From Athripsodes cinereus (taxonomy: Eukaryota; Arthropoda; Insecta; Trichoptera; Leptoceridae), in contig OX388305.1 in assembly GCA_947579605.1 (NCBI GenBank), forward strand, positions 22,643,542 to 22,707,541: DNA of 64,000 nt, written 5' to 3'. The notes beneath the pieces are model-generated. The model saw nothing but the letters and a program-made list of their open reading frames with translations. It searched no databases and had not been told where the DNA came from. The translations under genes were made by a program, and so were the position numbers. Position 1 is the first letter of the stretch; every line of letters begins with the position of its first letter. Below are positions 1 to 12,700 of this stretch, in pieces.

Positions 1-55
1 TATACAGAGGGCAAGTTTATCGCAAAGGCGCGATCTCTTCCAACTAACCCAAATT
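1..55 (-). repeat. Dispersed LINE/SINE-tail repeat, partial copy
   Basis: Matches the segment with GCGCGATATCTTCCAACTAA at 8609-8725 and, inverted, at 7240-7372. The longer copies end in a TTTATTGCACAAAAA tail. The rest of 56-573 shows no gene-like signal. Confidence 0.5.
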
Positions 56-573
56 TTAACTTGTTAGAGTAATGGTTAATAGCAATGACTCACAATCATC
101 TCAAACAGTAATTTGGGTTAACAAACTTGGAGAAGCGAGTGTAATTATTATTATTAAAAAAACTTTGAATGACCGTACTGAAAAATGATGTGTCATGACA
201 AAAATTGCAATGTATTACACACACAAGCTTTGCTTTATTGTGGAGGTATAAAAAAATGCGTAGTATGTACTTAAACACCTGTTGCTAAAATTTGCCAAGT
301 GAGATGTTCTCTCTCCATACAATTTTAATGACGTAAGAGATTTTTGTTGATAAATAAAATATGTATATGTTATATTTTTTTTACCAAAAATATGCTCAAG
401 AGGGGAGAGCTTGAATAGAAAGAAATATTTTTGCTTTATTATCTGGTAAAAGAATTCACATTTTTTACACATGTAAAAACAGACTTAAATGTTTTGTTTA
501 GTATAAGTGTAGATTTAAATGATTTGTTTATAAATATAGGTATAGATTCAGCCAATATATGTCTCATTTTCAG

Positions 574-701
574 CCTCAAGAGGAAGGGTAAAAAGATGTA
601 TGGTTTATTCCGTGGAAAACTGGTTCCTTTATATGAGCCGAAGAAAAAGTGCTGTGTTGAAAAAAAAGAACTGACAGCAAAAGGAGGCATCGTAAAAAAA
701 C
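574..701 (+). CDS. Gene 1, first exon in window
   Basis: The acceptor TTTTCAG ends at 573. The exon ends in phase 1 before a GTCAGT donor at 702. It encodes a Lys-rich stretch containing MYGLFRGKLVPLYEPKKK. The alternative donor GTAAAA at 692 would give phase 0, which does not match the next exon. Confidence 0.65.
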
Positions 702-3700
702 GTCAGTCTCAGTAATTATTAATTAATATCATTTTACTTTGTATTGTTTCCCATGTATATATTCTAGTAACACTTTCTTATATTGATTTAATTGGTGATT
801 ATAGGTAAAATTCACAAAGGTAGAGGTGCCGTATACATTGATAATGATTTTACTTTGTAATGTTTCCCATGTATGTATTCTAGTAACACTTTCTTACATT
901 GATTTAATTGGTGATTATAGGTAAAATTCACAAAGGTAGAGGTGCCGTATACATTGATAATGATTTTGAACCTAAAAATGCACTCAATGGGCGTTCAAAT
1001 GAGAAAGGTTAGTGATGTTTTCAAATATCACTCTTAACTATCTAGTAAGCTTAGTTTTAAATATTTTATCAGATCAGTAATTATTGTATTGTATATTTCA
1101 ACAACCATCATGGGCATGGGTAAATAATCGTTTTTGTTAAAAGGTGTGTTGCTATTTTATGAGTTATCAAAATATTCTGCATCAATACCAATACACCCTT
1201 TTATAAAAATGATATATTACCAAGGTATACAATATAGCTACAGAGTGTATTAAAATTTGTTTTCTCTTTACAGGTGAAAACATGTTGTCAAAAGAAATAC
1301 TCAACTTTTGGAAACTGAAATATCTTTCGTTGAAGCGAAGAAATGATGAAATTATGAGGTAAAAATGCAATAAGGTGTAAATGCAATATTTTATAGTCGA
1401 ATCAACTAAAATGCTAATGTTTTAATGTTAACTTATGAATTTTTTTTATGTTTTATCTCGTAGACTATTGGCAAAACAGAAAAATGAAACGTACATAGAT
1501 TCAGTGACTAAAATGTTGACTGATCCCATCAATATTCCAGATAAAATACAGTAAGTTGTTGAGGGTAGTTATTTTATTTAATTTATTTTGTTTAATGCTT
1601 TGTTGTTTCATTATTTATTTTGTTCTTAAACTCTTAAGTTATTTTTCATTTCCAGTAATCAACAGAGTGGTAGTAACAATAATTTACCCTCACTTACCCA
1701 AGGTAATATAAATGATTTGCCTGCAAAACAGTTGACTGAAAAACTCAAACTTACGAACCCAGGTAAGGCTATTTCAGGCCGTCATGTTATAGCTACTTTT
1801 TCTCAACCATGTAGGTATATTTTCTTTGTCATTTTATCTTTGATAATTTATTCATTCCATGTGCCCAAATCAGCATAGCGTAATTATGTTTATGTTGATT
1901 ATTACGTCAGTTTTCATTCCACATTTACGGATGCATGTTAAAAATGGGTTTGTCGGAAGTTATCACACTTTTTGTGATAAACTCAGTCTCTGTAGATTTA
2001 TTGTATGTAATGTGAATGTATTTGTGTAGAAATTACCTACTTATGATCAGTGTACAGTAAATAAAGTAAATATGTACATATAAATATTCTGCTCTTCATA
2101 TGATTATGAAAATAAAATATTTTCTTTTATACGACTATAACTTTTTCAAAACTTCCAATATTTTCTTTTGTTATTCAGGTAATGTCAAACAACCTGTTAA
2201 AGGAAAGATGTTTTTCTTCAAGTCAGCTAAGTCACAGAATGAACCTAGCACATCAAAAACCCCTTCGGTATATATTTAAATTTCTACAATAATTTTCTCA
2301 TATCATAGTCTGGTAATGGTCCATTAAAAATGACCTTTTGTTGATTTTACAGGATAGTGACAATGTGGTTGTTATTGACTCACAGAAGGCTGATATTATA
2401 ATAGATATTCTAAAAAAAGTCAGCGAGATGAATAAAGCAATAGATCCAATCAAAGTAAATAGTTTAATAAAGAGTCCTGGAACCAAATCAATTATGCCTC
2501 CTTCCAAAACTAATACTCCTTCAAAAACAAGAGCGTCAATCAAACAAACTGAGAAGAAATTGGACAACAGTGTATCCAATAAGACGCCTAAAGAAAAAGG
2601 TAAATATGGAAAGGTTTCAGTCTAATTTGTGTGGTTTTTCTGCATAATGAACCCAGTGTGTATGACTGTAGTACTTGAGCAGTCTACATTATACATATTA
2701 CACATAAAGTGTAAATACCCTCAGTGCATCAGTCCAGCCGCCCACATGCACATTGGGAGATATATTTTACATTTCTCTAACTGACTAAATATGGAAAAAA
2801 CATATACATAGATCTGACAGAAGTGAATGAGTAAATTTGTGTGGTAACCACTGCTTTAAAATTGTCAGTTGTAATAAATGCATTTTGTTAAATATACCTA
2901 CTTGTAGCGTTATGATCCCATCTCATTTTCCTTTATTAATCCCTCAATGCATTTTGATGGAAAATTCCATCAAACCAAATATTTAGGTATAATTATTTAT
3001 GACTAATAGCAGTAGTATATTTTTATAGTCTGGTAATAACTAAAAATAAATAATTATATGTGTTTGATTAAAAATAAAATAAGCCTTTTTGTCTATGATT
3101 TATGTCATTTGTTATGGTGAAAGAGCGCAGTTTGCGATTTTGGTATTTTGCAAAGTTTTACTTTCAAAAAAGGGACAAGAATTCAAAATGAAATTATTTT
3201 GAGAAATATATAAATAGTATGAAATTTCTTTGATGTTAATTATCACTCTGTCAGGGAAATTCAATAGTTGAATGTTTCATATGGTCTATTTTTGTGTTGT
3301 TTCATACAAAGGGGAGTTTGCACAGTCTGTTGGTTGTGTGGATGAGGTGTATGTTGAGTAATATTCTTAGTATATATATGTTTTTTTGGATGTTTTCCTG
3401 AAGTGAACCATATGTTATGATAGGTTTCTGGGTAACCTCCGGTTATATGTCCGGTTATATCTTTTATACTGGCAGAGGGCTTTCCACGACGTTTCAATGA
3501 AGTATTATATATATAAATTTAGTTCTAACTGGCATAATGTACTCACAAATTTTCATATTGTTTACGTTTTTGTGATATATATTTTCACTAAAAATACACC
3601 ATTGAATCATTTTTTCAACACAATATTAAAAATTATCCATTTAAGGATAAGATGGTTCTAATGGTTATTCTTTCTTGTTGTAGAAATTATTTCTGATGAG

Positions 3701-6700
3701 ATATTGAAATTACGTGAGAAAGAAGAAAGAATATTCGAAAAAATCAGATCTGGGAAAGAAACGAGTGATTCTAACACAAAAAGAGATATATTCTCCACTT
3801 CTGAATTGGAACTTTTATTTGATGAAAAAGATGATAGTAAGAATAGCAACAAAAATAGACAGAAAAGAGATAAATCTGAAGACAGCAAGGAACCTAAGAA
3901 TCCACCTAAGTAAGAAGGTTTTCCATTTTTATTCACTAATGGCCGGTCTCAATAAGCTATCTATCTTTTGTTAAAAAATCGATCTATCTTTCCGTTTCAA
4001 TAAACAAAGCCGAGATAGAATCGCTATCCGAATTCTTTATCTATCTCTCGAAATGCTGCGAGTTATATGGCCGGTCTCAATAACATAACCGAGGTAGCCT
4101 TGTCAACGCGATCCGAGATAGAATGCCAATTTGTATCTATCTTCGACCCGCGTCTCAATAAAGAAAAAGTTCGTGGTCAGAGATAGATAGGGTTCCTATC
4201 GCTGTTCCCTCCGATTGACCATAGAATTTCGTCTCTATGGTCCGCGTTACCATAGTTACCGTGTGGCCATGTTGATTTTCCTGTTTTCATTTCTCGTCGT
4301 GCGCTGAGCGAATTTTTTTCGGTGCGTGTATTGTCTGCTGCATTTGTAAATAACAAAATTAATATGAATCGTCACTAAATGTAAGTAAAAATATTGTTTT
4401 CTTTTTTAATGATCATATATAATATATTATGTAGTATTATATTGTATGCTGAAATCCGTGTCACCGTTCTGTGCAGTTGTAAGAAATAACACCAGCCTTG
4501 ATCTATATCTGATAAATAAATGCCTTAAATTTCAGGTGAAAGCAAAACCTTTTGGAAAGGACCAGGTGTTGTTGTTGTTAGATATAATCAAACAATTTAA
4601 AGCGGTTATTACCAAATCTACCAACGCAACCAAGAACAAATTAAAAGATAAGGCGTGGAAGGCGATAACGAGTCAATATTCTGCTGACACGGGAGATTTT
4701 CGGCGCTCTGAGCAGCTGCGACTGAAGTGGGAGAATTTGAAGAAAGCTGCCAGGAAGCGATTGTTGTTTATATTAGTATAATTGTATCCAAACATGTAAA
4801 AGGCTTGGGCTGTGTGTTTTTGTAAAATAAAATATATACCTATCTATATATACATGTATGGATAAATAATAAATTAGTTTTGTTTTATGTTAAATATTTA
4901 TTTAGCTATCAATTAAAACCAAAAAATGTTTACATATTAGACTTTATTATTTATTCCTATCTATCCTAGATGATGATGATGATGATGAAATGACTAAAGA
5001 ATAATGTATTAACTGTGGACATAACATATGAATAAAGAAGCTTATAGGATATGTACCGAGAAGACGTTACACGTAGTGTTGGCACTATTTCTGTCAACAA
5101 ATTATTCACTGCAGTTTTGTTCAAACGGAACCGGTATGTGAACTCTTTGCTCGAAAGTTCGGACATATAATCAATTCTCAGGTGTTGCTTCTTAGAATCT
5201 TCGTCGGAATATAATACTCCAGCTTCGAGTAATTCTAAATCGCTTTCATCGCTTGAAAACATTTTTTATTTTACCGCAACCTCAAAAAGTCAAAACACAT
5301 AACTCCACCATCAAACGGAACTAATCTGTCAAAATCCGGCGATAACAAAATCATATAAAAATTTGTTACCACGGATACGACAATCAACTTGAGATAGGAT
5401 ATTGAAACGCATTTTCGTTGATTCCCATACATTCTATAACTCGCAGTACTCCGAGAGATAGATAGAGAATTTGGATAGCGATTCTATCTCAGCTTTGTTT
5501 ATTGAAACGGAAAAACGGAAAGATAGATCGATTTTTAACAAAAGTTCGGAGATAGATCGCTTATTGAGACCGGCCATTAGAATGTATGCAAATCAACGAA
5601 AATGCATTTCAATATCCTATCTCACGTTGTTTGCCGTATCCGTGGTGACGAATTTTTGTATGGTTTTGTTATCGCTGGATTTTGACAGATAAGTTCCGTT
5701 TGACAGTGGAGTTTATGCAGCTATTCCTGTCCACTGCTGAACGTAAGCCTCCCCCATATGTCTCTCTATCTTTGTCCTGGGCTTTCTGCAACCAGTCACC
5801 AGCGATTCTTTGACTTTAAGAGGTTGTGGTAAAATAAATAATGTTTTCAAGCGAAGAAAGCGATTTAGAATTATTCGAAACTGGAGTATATTTTGATTAT
5901 ATATATAATTCTTGTGTCACGGTGTTTGTTATCATACTCCTCCGAAACGGCTGGACCTGTTTTGATGTTTTGTGTGCTTATCTGGTAGATCTGAGAATCG
6001 GCCAGTATCTTTTTTCCATATCCCTAAAAGTTAAGGGTGGTCCACCCCTATTTTTTTTAATTATTTTATGGCGAGTCATTAAAAAATACATACAGCCCTT
6101 ATTTTTCACCCTTCTACTACTAACCCCTATTTTTTAATAGGGATATTAGTATATGGCAAAACATCGTTTTCGGGTCAGCTAGTATTCGTGTATAAATATA
6201 ACGACAAATAATTACAATAAATAAAGGAACAATGTGTGGGTATGCTTAGGCTTCTTCCTTTTTGGGACCTGTCTATGGGTGGGTGAGTGGTCCAAGTAAT
6301 ACTATATTTATGCCTGTATTAGGCCACAGCATTGACCATGTAATTTCTTCATTGTTTATGTTATGTTGTGCCTGTTGGTATTGTCACACTCAACAATCCA
6401 CACAAGGTGCACTGCTGTTAAAATACTCTTTACAAGTGTGAATAAGTTCTTTTGTGCCGGCTAGATAGTTTGGGAGAGGACAATTAAAGAAATAATCAGG
6501 TCTATTGTTAAACAGGTAGTTCTAAATAAAGCACAAACAGATACAATTGCAATTTACAATTTTTTACAATACAAAGATGAGTATTTTGAGCAAGGCGTTT
6601 GAGAGAAAGCACCCCTATGTGTGTCTACAATTAAAATGAGAGAGTTTAGGTTCCAAAGGGTAGTATCCAGATGAGGTTCCAGGACTGGGTTCCCAAATTG

Positions 6701-9700
6701 GCTATGCGTGGAGGTCCATGTATGATCGTACCGATCAAAGGATATGGTATAGTTGAACTAAGGAGGCAGTCACCTCGAGGCACTCCCCTAGTCTCAGAAT
6801 CAGGAGAACTGGGGTTTAATTGAAAATGATAGTTATTTACCCAAAATTCCGGGGTTCAATACAGATGAATCACTTTACCAACTGTGTGCGTTGGGCTGAC
6901 CACGCTTTTGGGGCCTCGTGTCCTCACCGTTAGCACTACGGACACCGTTATATCTGCTCTCGTTCTCAGGCCTGGTTTTCGGCACTAGACTAGACACTTA
7001 TGGTGTCTTTTTCAGCCATTCTACACTATTTTGGTGAATTAACAGAATATTTAAACAGAGATCGTCACGAAGCGTCTTATCCCCACGCCATGACAAAACG
7101 GAAGTGAGCGAGGCATAGAAAAAACTCATGATCTCGGCATTTTTATGTTGGTGTCCCTTATTTGCTTACAGGATTGAAAATTTGAAACTAATATTATTTG
7201 TGGTTTTCTAATTAGGCGGGGAATTTGAATCTTTCTTTGACATAAATATATATTATGGGTTAGTTGGAAGATATCGCGCTTCTGCGATAAACTCGCCCAT
7301 TGCACAAATTTATTTGTCTGGTTCTGCAATGTTTGTGTTTTAATAATGTTTGTTTTTTTGTGCAATAAATTATTATTATTATAACCTATTTACTTATGTC
7401 AGATGTTTTTGCATCCTGACAGTATATATGATTGTAAATAAAAAAAATAAATGTCAATGGCTTGTATAGCCTTCGTTGTTTAAATAAATAAAAAATAATA
7501 TTATTAATATGATGCATATTATTTATTGATTTGGCGGTAACGTTGTGGTAGTTTCTAAACATAATTACGAATGTTTGGAGTAAAAAACTTTACTAATACA
7601 GGTATCCTGTTGAAACCTTGGTCGCGCGTATAATAATTTTTAGTGGTATTACTAAAGTTTTTTAATAATTTTTAAAATGAAACATGATATATCAATGACC
7701 CATTTCCACAGGGAACTATCTAAGAAATAACACATTGGAGATATGGGCTGTCAAAGTTTTGGACATTTTTGTCTTTACGATAAATACTATAAAATATTTT
7801 TCAAATTGCATAAAATTATTCAAGAATATTTATTTATTTAATATGTAAAAAGTGTCTAAGAATTGAATTCTTTCATATTTGTTTTAGAAAAAAGTGTTTT
7901 TCTACCATTTTTTTACCTTTTATTGAGTTAGTTCCCTATGGAACTGGTAATGTTGGGTGAGAATTTAACCACTGTTCTATTCCATAGAGCAACATGTTAG
8001 AAGGAAAGATAATTAATTATCAATTTTGGAATTTATTATTAATGGTTTTATAAGAATTTTATAGAATATACTTTAGGTAAAAGAATGAAATTAAATAAAA
8101 ACTTGTAAATATTTACTCTCACTCACTCATAAAATAATACTCACGTCATTCAGATACTTAATAACTATCTTTTTCATCAAGCCATGTCCTTTGATAGGGC
8201 AAGAAGATAGAGTGCTTAACAATCTATCTATCTATACCCTCACGCCATGTCCCAGGAGGGGTAGGCAGAGAGAACAGAGCGCTATATAGATCTATCCTTA
8301 CAAACTTCTTTTGCTTCCTCCACATTCATCCAGTTTCTCATATATGCACGCCGATTTCTTTTACTCAACACGACTTAGGGATTTGATCGATGTGATCAAG
8401 CCATGTGGTTCTTGGCCGTCCGTGCTTTCTCACACCGCCTCTTTCAGATAAATACATCTTCGTCATTGTTTCATCTTGCATTCGCTCCACATGTCCAAAC
8501 AAGCTTAACAAGCCATTCTAAAAATATTTCTCTCACTTCCATCACATTCACATAATCCCCATAGGAATGAAAATCATTGCAAAACTGATACCATCAAAAT
8601 AATAATAATAAAAAACTTTATTGCACAAAAAAACAACATATGAAAATATTCAATTTAACTATACAAAAAAATTTGTGCAATGGGCGAGTTTATTGCAGAA
8701 GCGCGATATCTTCCAACTAACCCATCAAATACCTACTACACAAAATACCTACTACTTCTATCAACAATGGCAGTGCAAATCTATTTATCCATATTTCTCA
8801 TGAATAATGAAGGTTCAGGGAAAACTACTTACCAATGAAGTTTAATTAATCGACCGACGGTTCTTGGTGGAAGTTCGTATTAATAATTTTTAAAATGAAA
8901 CACGATATCTAGTTATTCCACTATTGACTTTATTTATTTTGCGAGCTGGCTTTCAAAGCTTCCGTTCTCATCGTCAGGCAAAAGTAAAGGTCGCATCGAA
9001 AGCATCGTCAGGCTGTAATACGGCTAGATAAAATATTTATGCAATTAAATGCCAGCGGCTGAAACTCTACTGGGGCTTCTAATAGCACTCCAGGAGTAAA
9101 AAAATTTAAAATAAAATGGTCTCAATTAAATATATAGTGAGGCTATATAAATAAGAGACGACAAGTTATTAAATGGACAAATGTGTAAAAGGCAAATTTA
9201 AGTTCAAATAAACATTTAATTAAATGAAAAATAACTTACCACTATTACAAACACACGAAAATACGGCTAGACAATACTACGACTTAATTACTAACCCCAT
9301 TGTCTGTGCACACTTAATTATCCCACAAAAAAATACACACTTGATTCAATTCAATTAATAAACGAAGCACTTTTGAAATCAATTAATTTACACTTGCGAT
9401 GAATAAATAAAGGATCCCACGTTGAGAGCGCCTCTAGCATGAAAATGCTTAGAGGCAAACAAGTTGAAGAAGAATCCCCTGGGCGCAGTGCTGGTAGGGC
9501 GAAGCCCTACGTCCGAGGCTCCTGGAGGCAATTACGAGCCTACACAGGTGCGAAGTTGGCACGTCATGGCTTCAGGAGGACAAAATCTCAACTCAACTGA
9601 AGCTCAATGACTAGAGACAGCCTTTTCTCTCTGATGGTCAGATGATGAATGATGGCAGGAGCGATCCTCATACCAAGGACGACTGATCACGACTGACTGC

Positions 9701-12700
9701 TCACTACGACTCACTAACGATGACTGATTGATTACTCGCTTTCTTTCAAGGACATTTCTCCGCTGTTCCTTGAGTGAGGTAGAGAAGGGTTGGTCCTACC
9801 CCTTCGATGACGCGATGCATCCACGTGCAGCGTCGTGATTGGTTAATTGCAGTACCAATACACGCCCTCATAGACTCCATTGTTTCACGGGTCCGCATGG
9901 ACCGTTGTCTGCATTCCAAGAATTATGTACATGATGAAATAAATATTTACAAATGAATTTTATGTTATAAAGCGTCCAATGCACTGATTTTAAATAACTC
10001 GCATATAAATAATTAAAGCGTCTCTTTCACTGATATTAAATATAAAACATGTCGTGTGTCCATAATCACAATTTATAATTATAGCGTCTTTTTCGCACAA
10101 CATAAAATAACACAATCCTTATTCTATTACATAGCAACACAATACAACCCTTTAGGCAGATAATTAAATATTCAAAATACGTATGTTGCAATAAAATTAA
10201 AATCCATACCTAAAGAGTCGTTTACATAATTCAAAATATATCATCGATATCAAAACTCAATAGATCGAAGCGTAAGTATAAAAAATCCAACCAAGCCGAT
10301 ATTAACTAATAATAATGCGCAGACATTCTAGAATATTCATTAAATAATTTAGAAAACAAATAGTCGAAGTTGGTACATAATAAATGCGGCTCTTAATCCT
10401 TTGTCGAATTATTCTTTCTATTTCTTTTGTTGCTATGCAGGTACAAATTTAAATAAACAATAATATTTTTAATACAGGTAGGAAGATTAGTAAACAATAA
10501 TAATATTAATGCAGGTACCTTTTAAGTGCGGCGATATTTTTGATGTTGGGACTTTCAAAGTTCTCATGAACTGCATTGTCTTATATTGAAATCCCGATCT
10601 TTCTAAATAACAATTACTATTTTTAATGGTAACTTTTCGACACAATACCTACTATACCGGGCATATCAAAGTCAATAGTGGAATAACTAGATATCGTGTT
10701 TTATTTTAAAAATTAGTTACCAGTAATTATTATCTTAATATCCTGAATAAATTATTATTAATAAAACTTACCATGGTTTAACCTTTGATACAAGGATAAA
10801 AATGGTTTCAGATAAATCAATATCTGGTGAAAATGAATTGAAAAAAATGTTTGTGATAACTCAAAATTATTTTCATAGATGAGTATATCTTAATATCTAC
10901 CTCAATATCTCAAATTAAATTTAAAATAATATTCAAATTTATTACAAAAAAATATTACAAATTATAAGGTGTTACACAAAATAGTAATCGGTATCAGTGG
11001 CGGCTCGTGACCTCTAGTTTTGGCAGGGCAAAAAAAATCTCTAATTTTCGAGATAGAAAATAACTTTTTTCTCGTTCTATTTAAATGTTTAGTTTATTTT
11101 CGTTATTACTCAGAATTGATTTGACGTGCGCTTAGTATTATCACAGTCATTTGGTGTGTGTGATAGTGGGGGTAGATGGATTCTATAAACCATGAAATAA
11201 CATACAATACCTAAACAATTGCCTGCCTTATACAATCATTATATTTTGCAACATATACTGTATAACGTTCTTCATATTAGGATCATACAACATGTTAATA
11301 TTAATAAAAGATATCACATACCAATTTTTTATAAATAAAATCCATTCGACGATGTTTCGCTCCAGCAAAGGTGTCGATAACTTTTTGATTGAAATCATGC
11401 ATTGAATTTATCATTTTCTTTTCAATGGATAACATAGCTAATGCATTTAGTCTATCTTGATTCACAGTGTTCCTCAAAAATGTCTTAACTCTTTTAAGCG
11501 TAGAAAAACATCTTTCGTTTTTAACAGTTGTCATTGGCAAAGTCACTATAATTGTCAAAAATTTTACACACTCCGAAAATATTTCACACAAGTTATTTTC
11601 CTTTATCTGTAATAAAGGCATTGCAACACTAGTATACCATAATCTTCTCTACTGTAAAGAATTTCAAATTCTGTTTAAAACTTAATCCTATTAATGTTTG
11701 GGTATTCTGTAATGGTTATCATATACTCTTCCACTGGATTTTTTTTTACAATACGCGCTAAAATACTTTGTAATAAAAAGTTTTGTCGCAAATAAATGAC
11801 CCGAAAATTGAAATTTATCCTTACACTTTGTTATGATGTTAACACAATAATTAATAATTTATTAAGACAAAAATTTAATAACATCGCACGATTATGACGT
11901 GCTGTTCAATTCCTAGGAAAACCTGTAATAGGTGTATTATCACACTAAGTACACAAAATTGCCAATTTATTAACAACACCAATGTTTGACTATAACTATA
12001 TTATTACAAAAAATAGGTGTAAAGATAGTTCTAATAATGAGAGCAAAATTTTTCTTATACAAAACCGACGATGATAATAACAAAATTATATAAAGGTACT
12101 GTATCGCATCAGAACTCCAACTGAAAGACTAAAAGTGTTCATGCTATTCATTGAATATAAGAAAGATTTTTGTCTAAATATTAATTATTAACATGTGTTT
12201 CCACTTTGCAATAGAATGCATTCAATCTATTCACACGATATAATATAATTATAACTTGTATCGAATATCACACATGTGACGAACCTTTCGATGCAAGTCA
12301 ATAGTGAAACAAGTCAGAAGGGATAAAACAAACACATAAAAGTAAATGTATTTGTCATTGTTTTTACTACATTGTTGATTTTACTTAGTTAATTTGAAAA
12401 ATGTATTTGTCTTGTCTGGTTTCACGAAATGTGTAGAAAAAATATTTTTTTGGAGTCAGATAATATACGTGTTTTTATCAGCAAACCATTGCTAATGTAC
12501 ACGACAATATTTGTTAGTGAGTATATGTGTTGTCCCTTTTGCCTCTAGAATATCACTGTATCGATTAGTTATATTCGAGATAATCTCCCTAGGGGCAACT
12601 CTTAGAGTTGCCCCGATATCATTAAAATCTTCATATAAAAAAACAGTAAGCATGTAACTACCTACTAAAAATCTTCATACATTCTTTGGGCAAGTCAAAA

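Larger units (their letters stand above)
4069..5577. mobile_element. Inner PIF/Harbinger element inserted in a relative
   Basis: Termini TGGCCGGTCTCAATAA at 4069 and its inverse at 5577. It is inserted just inside the 128-bp end (3940-4068) of another copy; the outer sequence resumes at 5578 with the bases that normally follow that end. It carries an N-terminal transposase fragment (-) and a Myb/SANT-like gene (+), but the catalytic part is missing. Confidence 0.7.

Noticed and set aside
6010..6140. Gene start at 5841-6137
   Set aside because: Only the first 20 or so codons match Harbinger; the rest is repeat-like sequence.
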